Assembly (NCBI RefSeq): GCF_016906535.1
Contig: NC_057385.1
Coordinates: 1,984,001 to 2,048,000, forward strand
Direction of reading: 5' to 3'
DNA length: 64,000 bases
Origin: Rhizoctonia solani
Lineage: Eukaryota > Basidiomycota > Agaricomycetes > Cantharellales > Ceratobasidiaceae
Part shown: positions 46,985-57,767 of the stretch, in pieces
Position numbering within the stretch: the first letter of the stretch is position 1
How the letters are laid out: every line of letters begins with the position of its first letter
Notes under the pieces: model-generated
The model's input: only the letters and a program-made list of their open reading frames with translations
What the model was told of the DNA's origin: nothing
Database searches by the model: none
Translations under genes and position numbers: made by a program

Positions 46985-47264
46985 CCCTTCCCAGCTGTGG
47001 TAAGTTAAATTAAAAATGGGTGGGTAAGGCAAACTTGCAAGCGCCAGGCGGTAACAGGTCCGCCCTAGATGACAAATGAAATTGAGCTCTCCGATCGCCG
47101 ATGCAATAAACCACCATGGAGTTTTCTGGTGACGTCGAAAATGGACCGATGAATATAGGTTGGCGTCGATCGACTGGTTGAATGATCGAGGGATGGAGTA
47201 TATAGAGAGTGGGCTGTAGTCTCACTGCTTCAACATTAACTCATCGTATTTTGAAGAAAGCCGG

Positions 47265-48314
47265 AATGAGTGTTGCAGTCATCCAAGGTTGTTCTAAAGG
47301 TACAGTTACGCATGAATCACATAAACTCTGATTAGATCTAATATTTTTCGTAGGTCTTGGTCGAGCCTTGGCCCAGAACCTGCTATCAACTACTAATTTG
47401 AATGTAATTGGTACAACGGCCTCTGGCGCAGCTCGAGCACGAGAGGCGATACTTTCAGGCGTCTCGAACGGGTCAGGTAAATCCAACTTCGTTTGGCTAC
47501 TATACGTTCTTCGTTTCTTACATGCTATGACTATATAAAGATACCGAGAAAAGATTAACAACGCTCGACATGGACATTCGCGACGAATCCGCCATCCAAA
47601 AAGCCAGTAAACAAGTCCAAGAAAAGTTCGGAGATAAACCACTAAGACTGCTCATCAACGTTTCTGGAATGGTCCGTCTTCTATATTCTCACATTCCAAA
47701 ATGCCAAGCCCAAGACTGAATATATGAACGACAGCTTCACGCCGAGAAGAACGTTATGCAGATATCTCATCCCGAGGCGCTCCGGAGTTTCGAAATTAAT
47801 GTGATTGGACATATGCTTACTTTTAAGCATTTTGTCCCGCTTGTTGGGAAAGAGGAGGGGAAGGAGGATGATGAGGGATTGTTACCCGGTGGACGGAGTG
47901 TCCTTGCGAGCATTAGCGCACGGGTTGGATCAATTCAGGATAACGAACTTGGAGGGTACGTCCCCTTTCACTAAACACCAAGCCAGCACTTCATTTATTT
48001 GAACCAGATGGTACTCGTACCGAGCTTCAAAGGCAGCAGTCAACCAAGTCATCAAAACGCTCTCGCTCGAATTGAAAGCTCGCAAAGTCCCGGGGGTGGC
48101 ATTGGCCTATCACCCAGGGACAGTACGGACGGATTTATCAAAGGATTTTGTAGGACCGGACTTCAAGGCACCGTCCAGTGGTAGCAAGGGGAGAGAATAC
48201 GGTATTTTCAATCCTGACGAGGCTGCGAGTAAGATGATGAATGTGGTGAGGGGGTTGGATGCCAATGCGTCTGGGTCGTTCTTGGATTGGACTGGATCCA
48301 AAGTGCCTTGGTAG
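47265..48314 (+). CDS. Short-chain dehydrogenase/reductase
   Basis: Exon 1 encodes MSVAVIQGCSKG and joins to LGRALAQNLL: together GxSxGLG-like (GCSKGLG), the NAD(P)-binding motif. LDMDIRDESAIQKA and LLINVSGM correspond to the D and NxxG-type blocks. The active site reads SVLASISARVGSI (Ser) and, after an intron near 47955-48006, WYSYRASKAAVNQV (YxxxK). VALAYHPGTVRTDLSKDF is the usual PG.v.T block. About 265 residues; layout like bacterial CsgA/C-factor-type and sniffer-like SDRs. NADP(H) versus NAD(H) use and substrate are not evident. Confidence 0.85.
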
Positions 48315-48998
48315 AGTATAGCGCCGTGATGTATATTATAGTGAAACGTCATGATACGATATAAATAATTCTATAAATAACGTACTCTGTGCAGATCTTT
48401 TGAATATGTACCCCGTTTCCCTATATCAAGAAGCTAGAGAATATAGGAAGCGGTGGATGTGTATGAACAAAGTAGGATATAACTTGTATGCTCAACGTCA
48501 AGCCAGGGCAGCCTCAAAGCGTTCAATCGGATATGCTGCCTGGGACGCGCTTAGATAACACATTTACCTCTGATATGCAAGCTGGCTGAGATCACTTCTG
48601 ATGGGTAATTTGCATCACGGGGTCCGAGGAGGTGGAGTCAGGGGCGGTGATTGGGTGATCTGAGGAGGGTGTTTCGAGTCCCAGAAAATTGACAACTTAC
48701 GTGGCGGCAGGGAATTTGCAACACAAGCAGGTATAAAGGAGCTAAGGATAACCAAAGTCCCCTCCAAATAACCTCACGTGACGAGGGTGGGCACCAAACA
48801 AGTCCCGACGGAGCTGCCATTCAGCAAGCAAGGGTGGGTCTATTATATTGGCAGCGAAATATTGGTGAATTGAAGGAAAGTGCTTACTTTGCGTGCAGGA
48901 GCTATTGGCGCCAAGGCGGATTGAAAGTTGACCCTGGAGATCTATCGGTGTTGTGTCCCCCTCGTGGTTGCCCACTCGCGCTGCAAAGACGACTTGCA
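48315..48998. other. Intergenic, SDR 3' flank and ABD1 promoter
   Basis: Both neighbours are on the plus strand. The first 150 bp is AT-rich, as in 3' UTRs here. A CACGTGACG element lies near 48775-48783 in the presumed ABD1 promoter. No gene recognised. Confidence 0.35.
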
Positions 48999-51044
48999 AT
49001 GCCGAAATTTGATCCAGTGAAAGATGCTATAGAGAGCTCACCGGTCGCGTCGACGCACGCACTGCCACCAACACCATCATACAAACACAACATACTCGCG
49101 CCTTCTTCCCCGCACATGGCTCCTGCCCCACCGAGTCCCACCCGACGTAACAGTGTGTCAAGCGCCAATCTGTCCATGCTGCTCAACGACGGCCCGCCCC
49201 CCACCAAGCGCCAGCGCACAGCATCCATACACCATCTGCTCTCGCCAACAGACAGCCGCCCCTCCAGCAGTGGCGGCCTTCAGTTCGAGACCGCCTCCTC
49301 CCCCGGCAGGTCAGCCATGGGCCCCCCGGCACTGCCACACCGCTCCTCCTCTGCCTCCCTGCCCCTTGCATACGCTCCTCGACGCACAACCCCGGGACAC
49401 AATGTGCATCTGCCACTTACTCCCGACGAGCAAGCCGCCATGGACCGCAGCTGCCGCAACACACTGCGCACGGACCCCATCCAATCCCCTCGCTCCCGTC
49501 CAGGATCCAGTGGCGGTCCCGAAAGAAAACGTAGGAGAGGGAGTGACGACCAGCCAGAGGTCAGGCCACCGCCAAGCGGCAATGGCAGGGATGATTCATA
49601 CATGGTAGCCCAGCATTGTAAGCGTAAATACAGCCCTGCTATTCATGGCTAATCCCATCCCAGACAACCGACGTAGAGAAGTTGGCGTCAAAGCGCGGCA
49701 GGACTCGCCCATCATTGGATTGCGCAACTTCAACAATTGGATAAAGTCTGTGCTCATTGCTAAATTCGGTCGCAGGCCGCTTCAGGAGAGCAACACCCAT
49801 GGCTCCAATCCACACGGTCGGGGTATAACAAGCGGTAAAGTCCTTGACCTTGGTTGTGGCAAAGGTGGCGACCTTCGCAAGTGGGGTAAAGCTAGCATTC
49901 GAGAGTATGTTGGGCTCGGTATGTATTTTAGTCTCTATTCTTGGTACTACGTTAACAAAACCTCAGACATTGCCGAAGTATCCATTTCCCAAGCTCGCAA
50001 TCGTCATATGGAGCTCGTCCCCAACCAGCGTTTCGATGCTGAATTTCACGCGTTTGATTGCTTTAGCGTATGTCTTGTTCAACCCAAATGTGATCAATGC
50101 TCATATTCTTTTAGGGTAATATAAGCGCTGTGGTTTCCCCGGGCCGCCTACGCACTCCATTCGATGTCGTGTCCATGCAATTCTGCATGCACTATGCATT
50201 CGAGTCTCTCCAAAAGGTCCGGACCATGCTCGAAAACGTATCCGACTATCTGAGGCCGGGCGGCATTTTCTTGGGGACCATCCCCAATTCGGACTTGCTT
50301 TTGTATGTTCCTCCAATTCGCTCTGTGCCTTGTTGTTAACAATTTTCACAATAGGTCTAGATTAAATCAGCTCCCGGGGGACGAAACGTCATTCGGCAAC
50401 TCAGTATATTCCATACGGTTCGACTCCAAACAAGAACAGCCGCTCTATGGACACCGGTACTGGTTTTATCTAAAGGATGCGGTTGAGGACGTTCCCGAAT
50501 ACGTTGTACGATGGGAAGAGTTTGAAGCGTGAGTTCTCATTTGACTTGGCTCATTTGAACATGTTGTCTACACAGCGGCTAATCTCCTTGCAGCCTCTCT
50601 CTCGAATACGGTCTCAAACCGATATACCGCTCCGAGTTTCACGACGTGTTTGCGCTGGAACGGCGAGACCCCGAGTTTGGCCCGTTGCTACAAACGATGA
50701 AGGTCGTGAACTCGCGTGGGGACACCGAGATGACGGACGATCAGTGGCAAGCTGCAAGTGAGTGTCTTGTGTCTCTCTTTCATTAAACAAGTGGCTTCGC
50801 TCCGTTCCCCAAGACACGGCAATTGGAGTTTGATCGTGTGCCATGCCATGTGGGGTATATTCAGTTTGTCTCGGGTGAGATCTGGATGCACTTTAGATGC
50901 CTGCCATTATATGTGTGGCACTTATCCGAGGGCAGGGTTTTACCAAGACGCTGCTCATCCCTTCCCCCCTCTAGTCTTTGTTTACGCTCATTACTGACCA
51001 ACGTTCCAGATATATACATTGCATTCGCCTTCGAAAAGCAATAG
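48999..51044 (+). CDS. ABD1: mRNA cap guanine-N7 methyltransferase
   Basis: Adds the N7 methyl group to the mRNA 5' cap using S-adenosylmethionine, in the nucleus. The first exon codes a disordered Pro/Ser-rich extension of about 205 residues with a KRQR basic patch and a [19 protein letters not shown] nuclear signal. The catalytic domain begins [24 protein letters not shown]; then [12 protein letters not shown], the SAM motif [74 protein letters not shown] and [16 protein letters not shown]. The last exon (51010-51044) adds only [11 protein letters not shown] after a 252-nt intron, the longest in the gene. All motifs are present. Confidence 0.94.
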
Positions 51045-51715
51045 TGCTTTCAATTTGCCAACGATCCTCGGGCTGTTCGCCTCACCCTTACCTTGCCTCA
51101 TCCCTTCACCTCGAATCGGTCATTCTGGACCCGCACGCCATTTCACTCCACCCAGCCTCTCCCTCGGGCCTTGCCTAAATCTTCGGATTCAGTTGTTCCT
51201 CATAGCAGTATTTGCACTGCCTTGGTTGACCATGCTCCCACATGTGACGTTTTTCGATGCCGCACTTGCCGCCCTGCTCTGTCGTGTACGAATCCCGACC
51301 GTGTAGTATTAGTTAATCCTTTCCTCGTTGCGTCGTTCGTCCTTCCTCATACCCTCCCCATTCCATTCGATCCGTGGCTTCTCTTTTTTTTGAATTTATT
51401 CTTTTGTTTGTCTGTCTGTTCTCTGTTCGATTCTGTGGGTGCCAAGTAGTATTCTGTGGCTCATTACAATTCAGTTATGTCGGTTGAGAGTGCTGAGCGG
51501 TGATTATCACTGTACGATTTGAATTGGATACTACTAGGCTCTTCTTTACAGACAAAACACACAAGCATACGGACTCGAGAACAAAAGAGTGCTGAACAAA
51601 ATGAAAAGGAAAGAGAAAAGAAAAAACAAGCTAGGGATAGACGATAGGATACAAAAAACAACAGTCCGAGCACACGACCAGAACAGACCAAAAAGACCAA
51701 TCGGGAAGGACACAT
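51045..51715. other. Intergenic between convergent ABD1 and RSP5
   Basis: About 670 bp, pyrimidine-rich on the plus strand up to 51450 and purine-rich after. Frames here read as low-complexity translations of C/T tracts. Probably two 3' UTRs; no gene recognised. Confidence 0.4.
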
Positions 51716-54549
51716 CTATTCTTGCCCGAACCCGACGGTCTCCTCTACGGCCATGGTCAACTTTTGCTCCAGCGTCTTGTAATCTTTATACGGCGGTAGA
51801 TCAATACGGTTGAAACACGTGTGACTCTTGGGCAGCTGCGACGGGTCCCCGGCCTTTTCGATAGTGAATCGGCGCGGGCCATCGGAGCCTTGGAGATCTT
51901 TGAAGCCGTTGACAGGAATACGAGACGTTCCGGTCGCAAATTGGAGCAGGCGGGACTTGCGCTCGGGTGGCCAGCTGCGGATGCATTGCCAGAACCACTG
52001 AATAACCTCGTCATTAAGTTCGTATCCCCGGTAGTCGGTGTACTTGGTCCAGTCGTCACTTTATGAGAAATGACGTCAGATGCGGCCAAGGCTAACGAGA
52101 GAAAAACGATACGTACACGTCGATTTCGGACATACCGCCGATGAGTAGTTCGAGCTCACGCTCGTCGAATACGTTGATAAGCTCTTGAGGAATGAGTTCG
52201 CTGAAACCGGCCATAAACGCGTCGAATGCTCCTTGACGCGCTTTTGGATACGGTATTCGATTACGGCTCTGCAAAGATGTTAGTGATGATGTGTGGATAA
52301 GGAGCAGAAAAACATACTCGACGTATTCCTTCTTGTTTTCCTCTGTTACCTCAACATCTGCTCCGCCCGGCCTGAGTTCAATAGTCACAAGCTCGCCAAA
52401 GCGTTCCTCAACAGTAGTAAATGTTTCGTCAATGACATCGGTAATATCATTCTCGCTAAAGCAGAGATCAGCGCCGTAGAAACAAGAAATGGAACAATTA
52501 CGCACAGCATCCAGGTCATTCCGCGGTGAAGCTCTGCATCCACGCTTTCCAAATCCGCAAGCGTAATCTTCTTCTTCAAAATCATCTTGTAGAAACTGAC
52601 AATAAAGTATGCGTCCAGGAATCTTCGATGGAAAATGCCCAAGCCGACGCAGCGCCCAATGAATTTGAAGTAGTTCAAGTGTTCTGGGTTGACACCACTC
52701 GCGGGGTTATTTGAAGAGTATAATTGTCGTGCGCCGAGTATTCGAACAAGCAGTAGAACGGATTGAACATCTCGTGCGAGAGCAGGAAGAAGAATTCACG
52801 AGAGAGACCACCATAATCCAGACCGTCTTCGCCGTCGAACTTGATCATAAGTCGTTTCTTCAAATCACTTGGAGTCTGACGCATAATCTCCGCATAACTG
52901 TCTTCGAAAATGTGGTTACGCCTGACTTTGATTTGGCAGTTCCCGGGCTGTGCACGCAAAGCCGGCTGGGAACGGAAGTATATGAGTTTACGACGGAAGT
53001 CGCGCTTGTACTGCGGTACGCCCGCATCCAGTGTGCTCGGCAACCTAGGGTCGTCCCAGGTCGTGGTCTTGGTGTTGTGATCCACAAAGTATACACGCGC
53101 CGTGAGGTGAGACGCATTTCCCATCCGGACGGGAGTGGCCCAAGCTGAGAAACGGTAGTATTCTGGAGTGTGAGGTTGTTGCCATTAGGTCCAAGCACAC
53201 GGACGAGGGTTTGCCGACGAGGGTCAACCCAAGTGGTCGTACGAGTGTTGTGGTCAACGTAATACGGCGACCCTCAGGCGTGTGACGCTCCTCCCATCCA
53301 GCAGGTAGCTGGCCGTACCAGCCGTAGTTTGCTGGCCTGAAGCATTGAGCACCGGAGGGGGGTTAGCGCCCGAACCGGCGTTTAGTGCGCCTTGACCTGT
53401 TCCAGAAGGAGTGGTAGCGCCAGTGGCTCCTGTGTCAAGCAAGTCGTCGGCCAAGATACGACGATTGTGCCTGTCACGAGCTCCATCGGCCTCCTGGCGA
53501 GTCTCGTTTCGGTTAGCCTCGGCGTTGGATGACGGGCGGTTCCACGTGGTAGTGCGCGTGTTGTGATCGACATAGTACGTGCGCCCGAGGTGATCTTGCC
53601 GGCGTTCCCACCCTTGCGGTAGCTGGCCCATGTTATCTTCAGTAGAGCTAAAGTTCGGGCCGCTGGGCTGGACAGGATTGAGTGGGTCGACTGCGGTTCG
53701 TGGCGATGCGATACTTGGCTGCCGAGCGAGCTCGGGTGCAGGGGCGGGATTGGGCGTGGGCATCGAGATCATTGCGTTGTTGCCTTCGCTCTGTGCGTTG
53801 GTTGATGGAGTCGAGCTATGTGCGATAGAAGGTTGAGATGGGCTAGGGTGGAGAGTGAGTCCAGATAATTGGCCGGTTACTCCGGGAACGTGTGTGGGGC
53901 CGGGGTTCGTGATAGGGGAGCTAGTGTTAGTGGATATGTATACGATGAGCTTTCCGTGAACGACAAGATTGTCGTTGGACTTTTTAAGCTCGAGAGTGAG
54001 CATCTCTAGAACAATGAGTGAGCGCCAGAGTAACAAAGCAATCAGCACAAAGACCAACCATGACCACCGAGCTCGAGATCAATAATCTCGCTGACCCGAT
54101 ATTTACAACGCCCAAGAAGCCCTGGTCACGGCGCTTGAACTTGCGCTGGTCAAAGACCTGGATGGCGACGACTGACGAATCCTTGACAGTGCTTTACGTA
54201 GAAATCAGACAGCTGTGCAAAATAAATAGCAATTAATACGCACACATCGAAATTCTCGTTCCAGTATGGGTTCAGAGTCTTTTTGATCACGCTTGTCGTG
54301 TGTGTCTGCTCGCTATCGACAGTGATCACTGCAAATGGGTCGGGGAGTCTAAACACCTCCCGCTTGGCTAGGCCATCGGCCGCGACAACTGCAGTCACGT
54401 CAGTAAGTTCCTTTGACGTTCTCTACACCCCTATTACCTGTGATACGGATCTTTTTCGTGCTGTACACACGCTTGTCAGTCGCCGTGGTCACATCGAGGT
54501 GAAATGATCCACTATCGACTTACAGATCGGAGCCTGGGATGTTCAACAT
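51716..54549 (-). CDS. RSP5: Rsp5/NEDD4-type C2-WW-HECT E3 ubiquitin ligase (five apparent 1-nt frame breaks)
   Basis: Starts [22 protein letters not shown] after splicing. The C2 domain includes [19 protein letters not shown] and [13 protein letters not shown]1 ([20 protein letters not shown]) is intact; WW2 ([26 protein letters not shown]) and WW3 ([24 protein letters not shown]) are each split by a one-base shift. The HECT domain runs from [17 protein letters not shown] through [20 protein letters not shown] to the catalytic cysteine in [14 protein letters not shown], ending EETVGFGQE. Shifts lie near 54098, 53314, 53267, 53108 and 52707, all fitting a missing base. Rsp5 ubiquitinates membrane transporters with arrestin adaptors, and is essential in yeast, so sequence error is likelier than loss. 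Introns are otherwise normal. Confidence 0.9.
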
Positions 54550-55132
54550 CTAAGCTGCAAACGGGGTATATACGCTAGTGTGTTCTGCAGTAGGGGAGTT
54601 GAGATATATTATGACGACCGCGGGACGAGGGGGTGGTGGTGCGATATATGATGCGCTGCGAAATCTCACCTTGTCTCTGCTGACAAACAAGCGCCCGGCC
54701 ACTAGGAGGACTGGCTGAGAATGTTCTCCGAATAATCGAGAGTCCCGTTATTATAAATCAATCCGTGTAATGGCAATCTGTCAGAGCTCAGAGCTCAGAG
54801 CTTGTGGGGGAGGAGAGGAGACTACAAGGAGATATTACAAGCGATATAAATAGGGTGGGTCCTCAGGGCACTGATGAATGATTTATGAATGTCTTGTGTC
54901 ATTTCGGCGCTTAACTGGCGGATCGGCCGGCACAGTTCTCTTCAGCCGTGCCTCACGGCTATTGCCCTTAGTCCGTTCGAGTCGTTGCTACGGCATTCGA
55001 CTGGAGCTCGCTCTCGGTCCAAATTTACCATCATCTGTCTTGCAAATATATCTTTGATTCTGAGCACATAGCTTCAATTGTTTCAGTCCTACAGCCATAC
55101 GTAACGACATCTGTTTCCCGCTTCAAACGGAT
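54550..55132. promoter_or_regulatory. Divergent promoter region RSP5 / bestrophin-like
   Basis: A 583-bp gap between diverging start codons. It includes three perfect tandem copies of a 7-bp unit at 54782-54802 and a run of T/C-rich sequence before the bestrophin start. No gene seen. Confidence 0.4.
54782..54802. repeat. 7-bp tandem repeat, three copies
   Basis: Three perfect head-to-tail copies of CAGAGCT in the shared upstream region of RSP5 and the bestrophin-like gene. Overlapping AGAGCTC units contain the palindrome GAGCTC. Could be a chance microrepeat or a factor-binding cluster. Confidence 0.7.
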
Positions 55133-57315
55133 ATGACGGCACTTCGCTCTATATCCAAGATCCTTCGTGGGGAAACCGACTTGGAGCGGCACAGACGTCG
55201 TATGCGGTGAGCTTCAGCACTAGTTCGCTCCTATGATACAGCCTGGTTGATCACGCGACTGTTGTTGGTAGATACTATACATGGCTCGTCGATGTTATTA
55301 GGTACGACCAAGGCACTCATTCGACGACACCAATGCTCATTACTCTTTAGAATCGATGGAAGCGTGACACTGCGCATCTTGGGCCCAGTGTTGACTGTCA
55401 CATTGTTCGCCACATTCGTTGCGACTATGGTACAAGTGTGAGTTACATATCCGTCTTTCATGACAACAATGCTTATGGCCCTTCAGATACGGACACAACT
55501 GGAAGCTCACGAATAACGTAAGTTGAATATATAGGGGGTCACTCTTGAGGTACTAACTCGATTCTAGGTTGTACCCCTATTATCTGTCGTCGTGGGTCTC
55601 ATCCTCGTCTTCCGGTACGTAATCAGCCGACCTGTCCATCAATCCTGTACTAACCTTGGCTCAATAGGAATGGGTACGTCGGGACCGATCTGACATTGAG
55701 CATGTCCCTAACACTCTTCACAGTACCTCCTACGATCGGTACTATGAAGGCCGCAAAGACTTTGGCACGCTTATGTCCAATGTCCGCAACCTCGCACGTT
55801 TGCTCTGGGTGAACGCCAACCTTCCTCACGCTTCAGACGACACCAAAGCCAAGCAACCGTCGGCTTTTATGAAAATTAGGGGGAAGACCTACCAACCCAG
55901 TAGCAGTATTAAGAACCCAGTGATTACCTCGGCTTCACTCAGAGCAGAAAAGGAGCGTGCACTCAAATTGATGGTCGCCTTTGTTGTAGCTGTCAAGCAT
56001 CACTTGAGGAGGCAAGTACGATCCATATATAGCAGCGCGTATCCTTGACTATTTTTGTAGCGAACAAGGCGTCGAGCACCCTGATTACCTCGGTTTATTA
56101 CCGCCTGATTTCTCCAAGTTCGACAACAGGGGATTCAATAAGAGCGGTAAACACGGAACCAGGGACTACTCGAGGCTGAGCAACTCTTCTGCAATCGACA
56201 TCCCAGGGAAGAATGGCAACGCTTCAGGTCACTCACACGGATTGAGCACTTCGGTCGGTGATATGGACGCTACTCTTGTTCCTGGATCAGTTCCTCGTAG
56301 CCCGCACAAGATCACATTTCTTGGAAACAAGGGGGCTGCGCCTGATTCTGAGCGAGACCCATTGCTGAGAGGTGAATCCACTACAGTAGAGTTTAGGCCA
56401 TATGATACTAGGAAGGCGTTGCCAATGCCACTCGTGTAGGTCAATCAGTCTATTTCTGTAATGGAACACTAATTTGGGCGTAGAATTGCACATGAGTTAA
56501 CTAGGTTAATTCACAAGTTTAGGCGCAGTGGAATCTTGGACACTATTGGACCTGCTGGTAAGCTCCTGGTGATTTTAAGAGGCAGAGCTAACGAGGAACC
56601 ATAGGCGTTAATGCAATGAATACTCTGTAAGATTATGTGATCAAGTTGGGACTGTAGCCTAACATACGTTTAGAATTCAAAGTATGATCGACCAAGTTAC
56701 GGCCATGGAACGAGTAGCAAACACCCCCATCCCTGTTTCTTGTATGTGTCAGAGAAGTGAATTGACCTTCTTTCTAACTTCTTAACAGACAGCATTCATT
56801 TGAAACAATGTGTGACCTTGTACCTCTTCTCGTTGCCCTTCACATTGATTGGTGACCTCGGTTGGGTACGTCGCTTACCATTCATTCCCAGGAGGTAGCT
56901 AAATGCGCGACTTTAGCGGATGATTCCAATTGTGACCTTGGTCGCATACACTTTGATGGGAATCGAAGGAATCGCAAACGAAGTAGGACGATGAATTGCG
57001 TGCCGCATTGCCCGGTTACTAACTAGCTCAGATCGAGATGCCATTTGGGCGCGACCCGAGTGATTTGCCTTTGGGTAAGTTATCGATGACGACGAATCTG
57101 TCTACAATCACTAACAACGTGTTGCACATAGATCGGTACTGTGCCGAGTTGAGAGACGAGATTGAGTGAGTGGAACGACCCTTGTTTATTTTTTTACGCT
57201 ATTGACGCCGGATTTCAGGTACATAATGGAAAACCTCGCAGAGGCGATGATGACCTTGAAAGTGATGATGAGCATTAGTCGAATACCCCATATTTTAAAG
57301 CTTGTATGTAAATAG
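55133..57315 (+). CDS. Bestrophin-like (RFP-TM/UPF0187) anion channel protein
   Basis: About ten exons. The N-terminal part shows VTLRILGPVLTVTLFATFVA, then VVPLLSVVVGLILVFRNGTS and YDRYYEGRKDFGTLMSNVRN, the latter being the bestrophin block (FRtn.SYdRWwEgR). A large soluble insert carries Ser/Gly-rich stretches (PRSPHKITFLGNKGAAPDSE). The C-terminal half resumes with PIPVSYSIHLKQCVTLYLFS, LPFTLIGDLGWRMIPIVTLV, AYTLMGIEGIANEIEMPFG and DPSDLPLDRYCAELRDEIEY, again bestrophin-like (GIE.IA.EIe.PFG.D.nDLpld). Fungal members of this family are probable chloride channels in the plasma or organelle membrane. The protein ends PHILKLVCK. No frame breaks seen. Confidence 0.87.
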
Positions 57316-57767
57316 TGACGAATGCAATGTGGGGGGGATGAAATCGGCGCTTAGCGGATATTGTTTATTGTGGGGTGTTATGAGGCATGCTTACCTCGTG
57401 TATCATTTCTCACGTTTCTTGTGCGAAGCGTACAGCCTTATTCTCTCGTGGTAGTTGTCCTGGACAGTTGTTAAATTTGCTCGTCTCTTTCACCAACACG
57501 ACCGCCGGCTCAGCTTAAACTCGGATTGCACCAAGGAGGTTTAGCGCTGGAGAGCTGAAAAGAGGTCGATCCCTGAGAAAAACAAACCACGTCGGACAAG
57601 TGCGAGTCGAATCCATGATGCATCGCTTCCGCGTTCGGTGAGCAGAGATCAACGACGACTGCGCCTCCCTCGTTTTTTTAATCTGGATTTTGGGTTGAAT
57701 TAGGACGAAATCTCAGTCCGAGGGATCAAAACGCAGTGGGGTCGAGGCTACTCCCCCGACCACAACG
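57316..57767. other. Intergenic, promoter of the large disordered protein gene
   Basis: Same-strand neighbours. No coding content was recognised. The segment close to 57768 is the presumed 5' UTR and promoter. Confidence 0.35.

Noticed and set aside
52700..54110. RSP5 as a true pseudogene or as a case of programmed frameshifting.
   Set aside because: Five shifts in one direction at ordinary sites, intact domains and splice sites, and the same pattern in nearby genes point to consensus error first.
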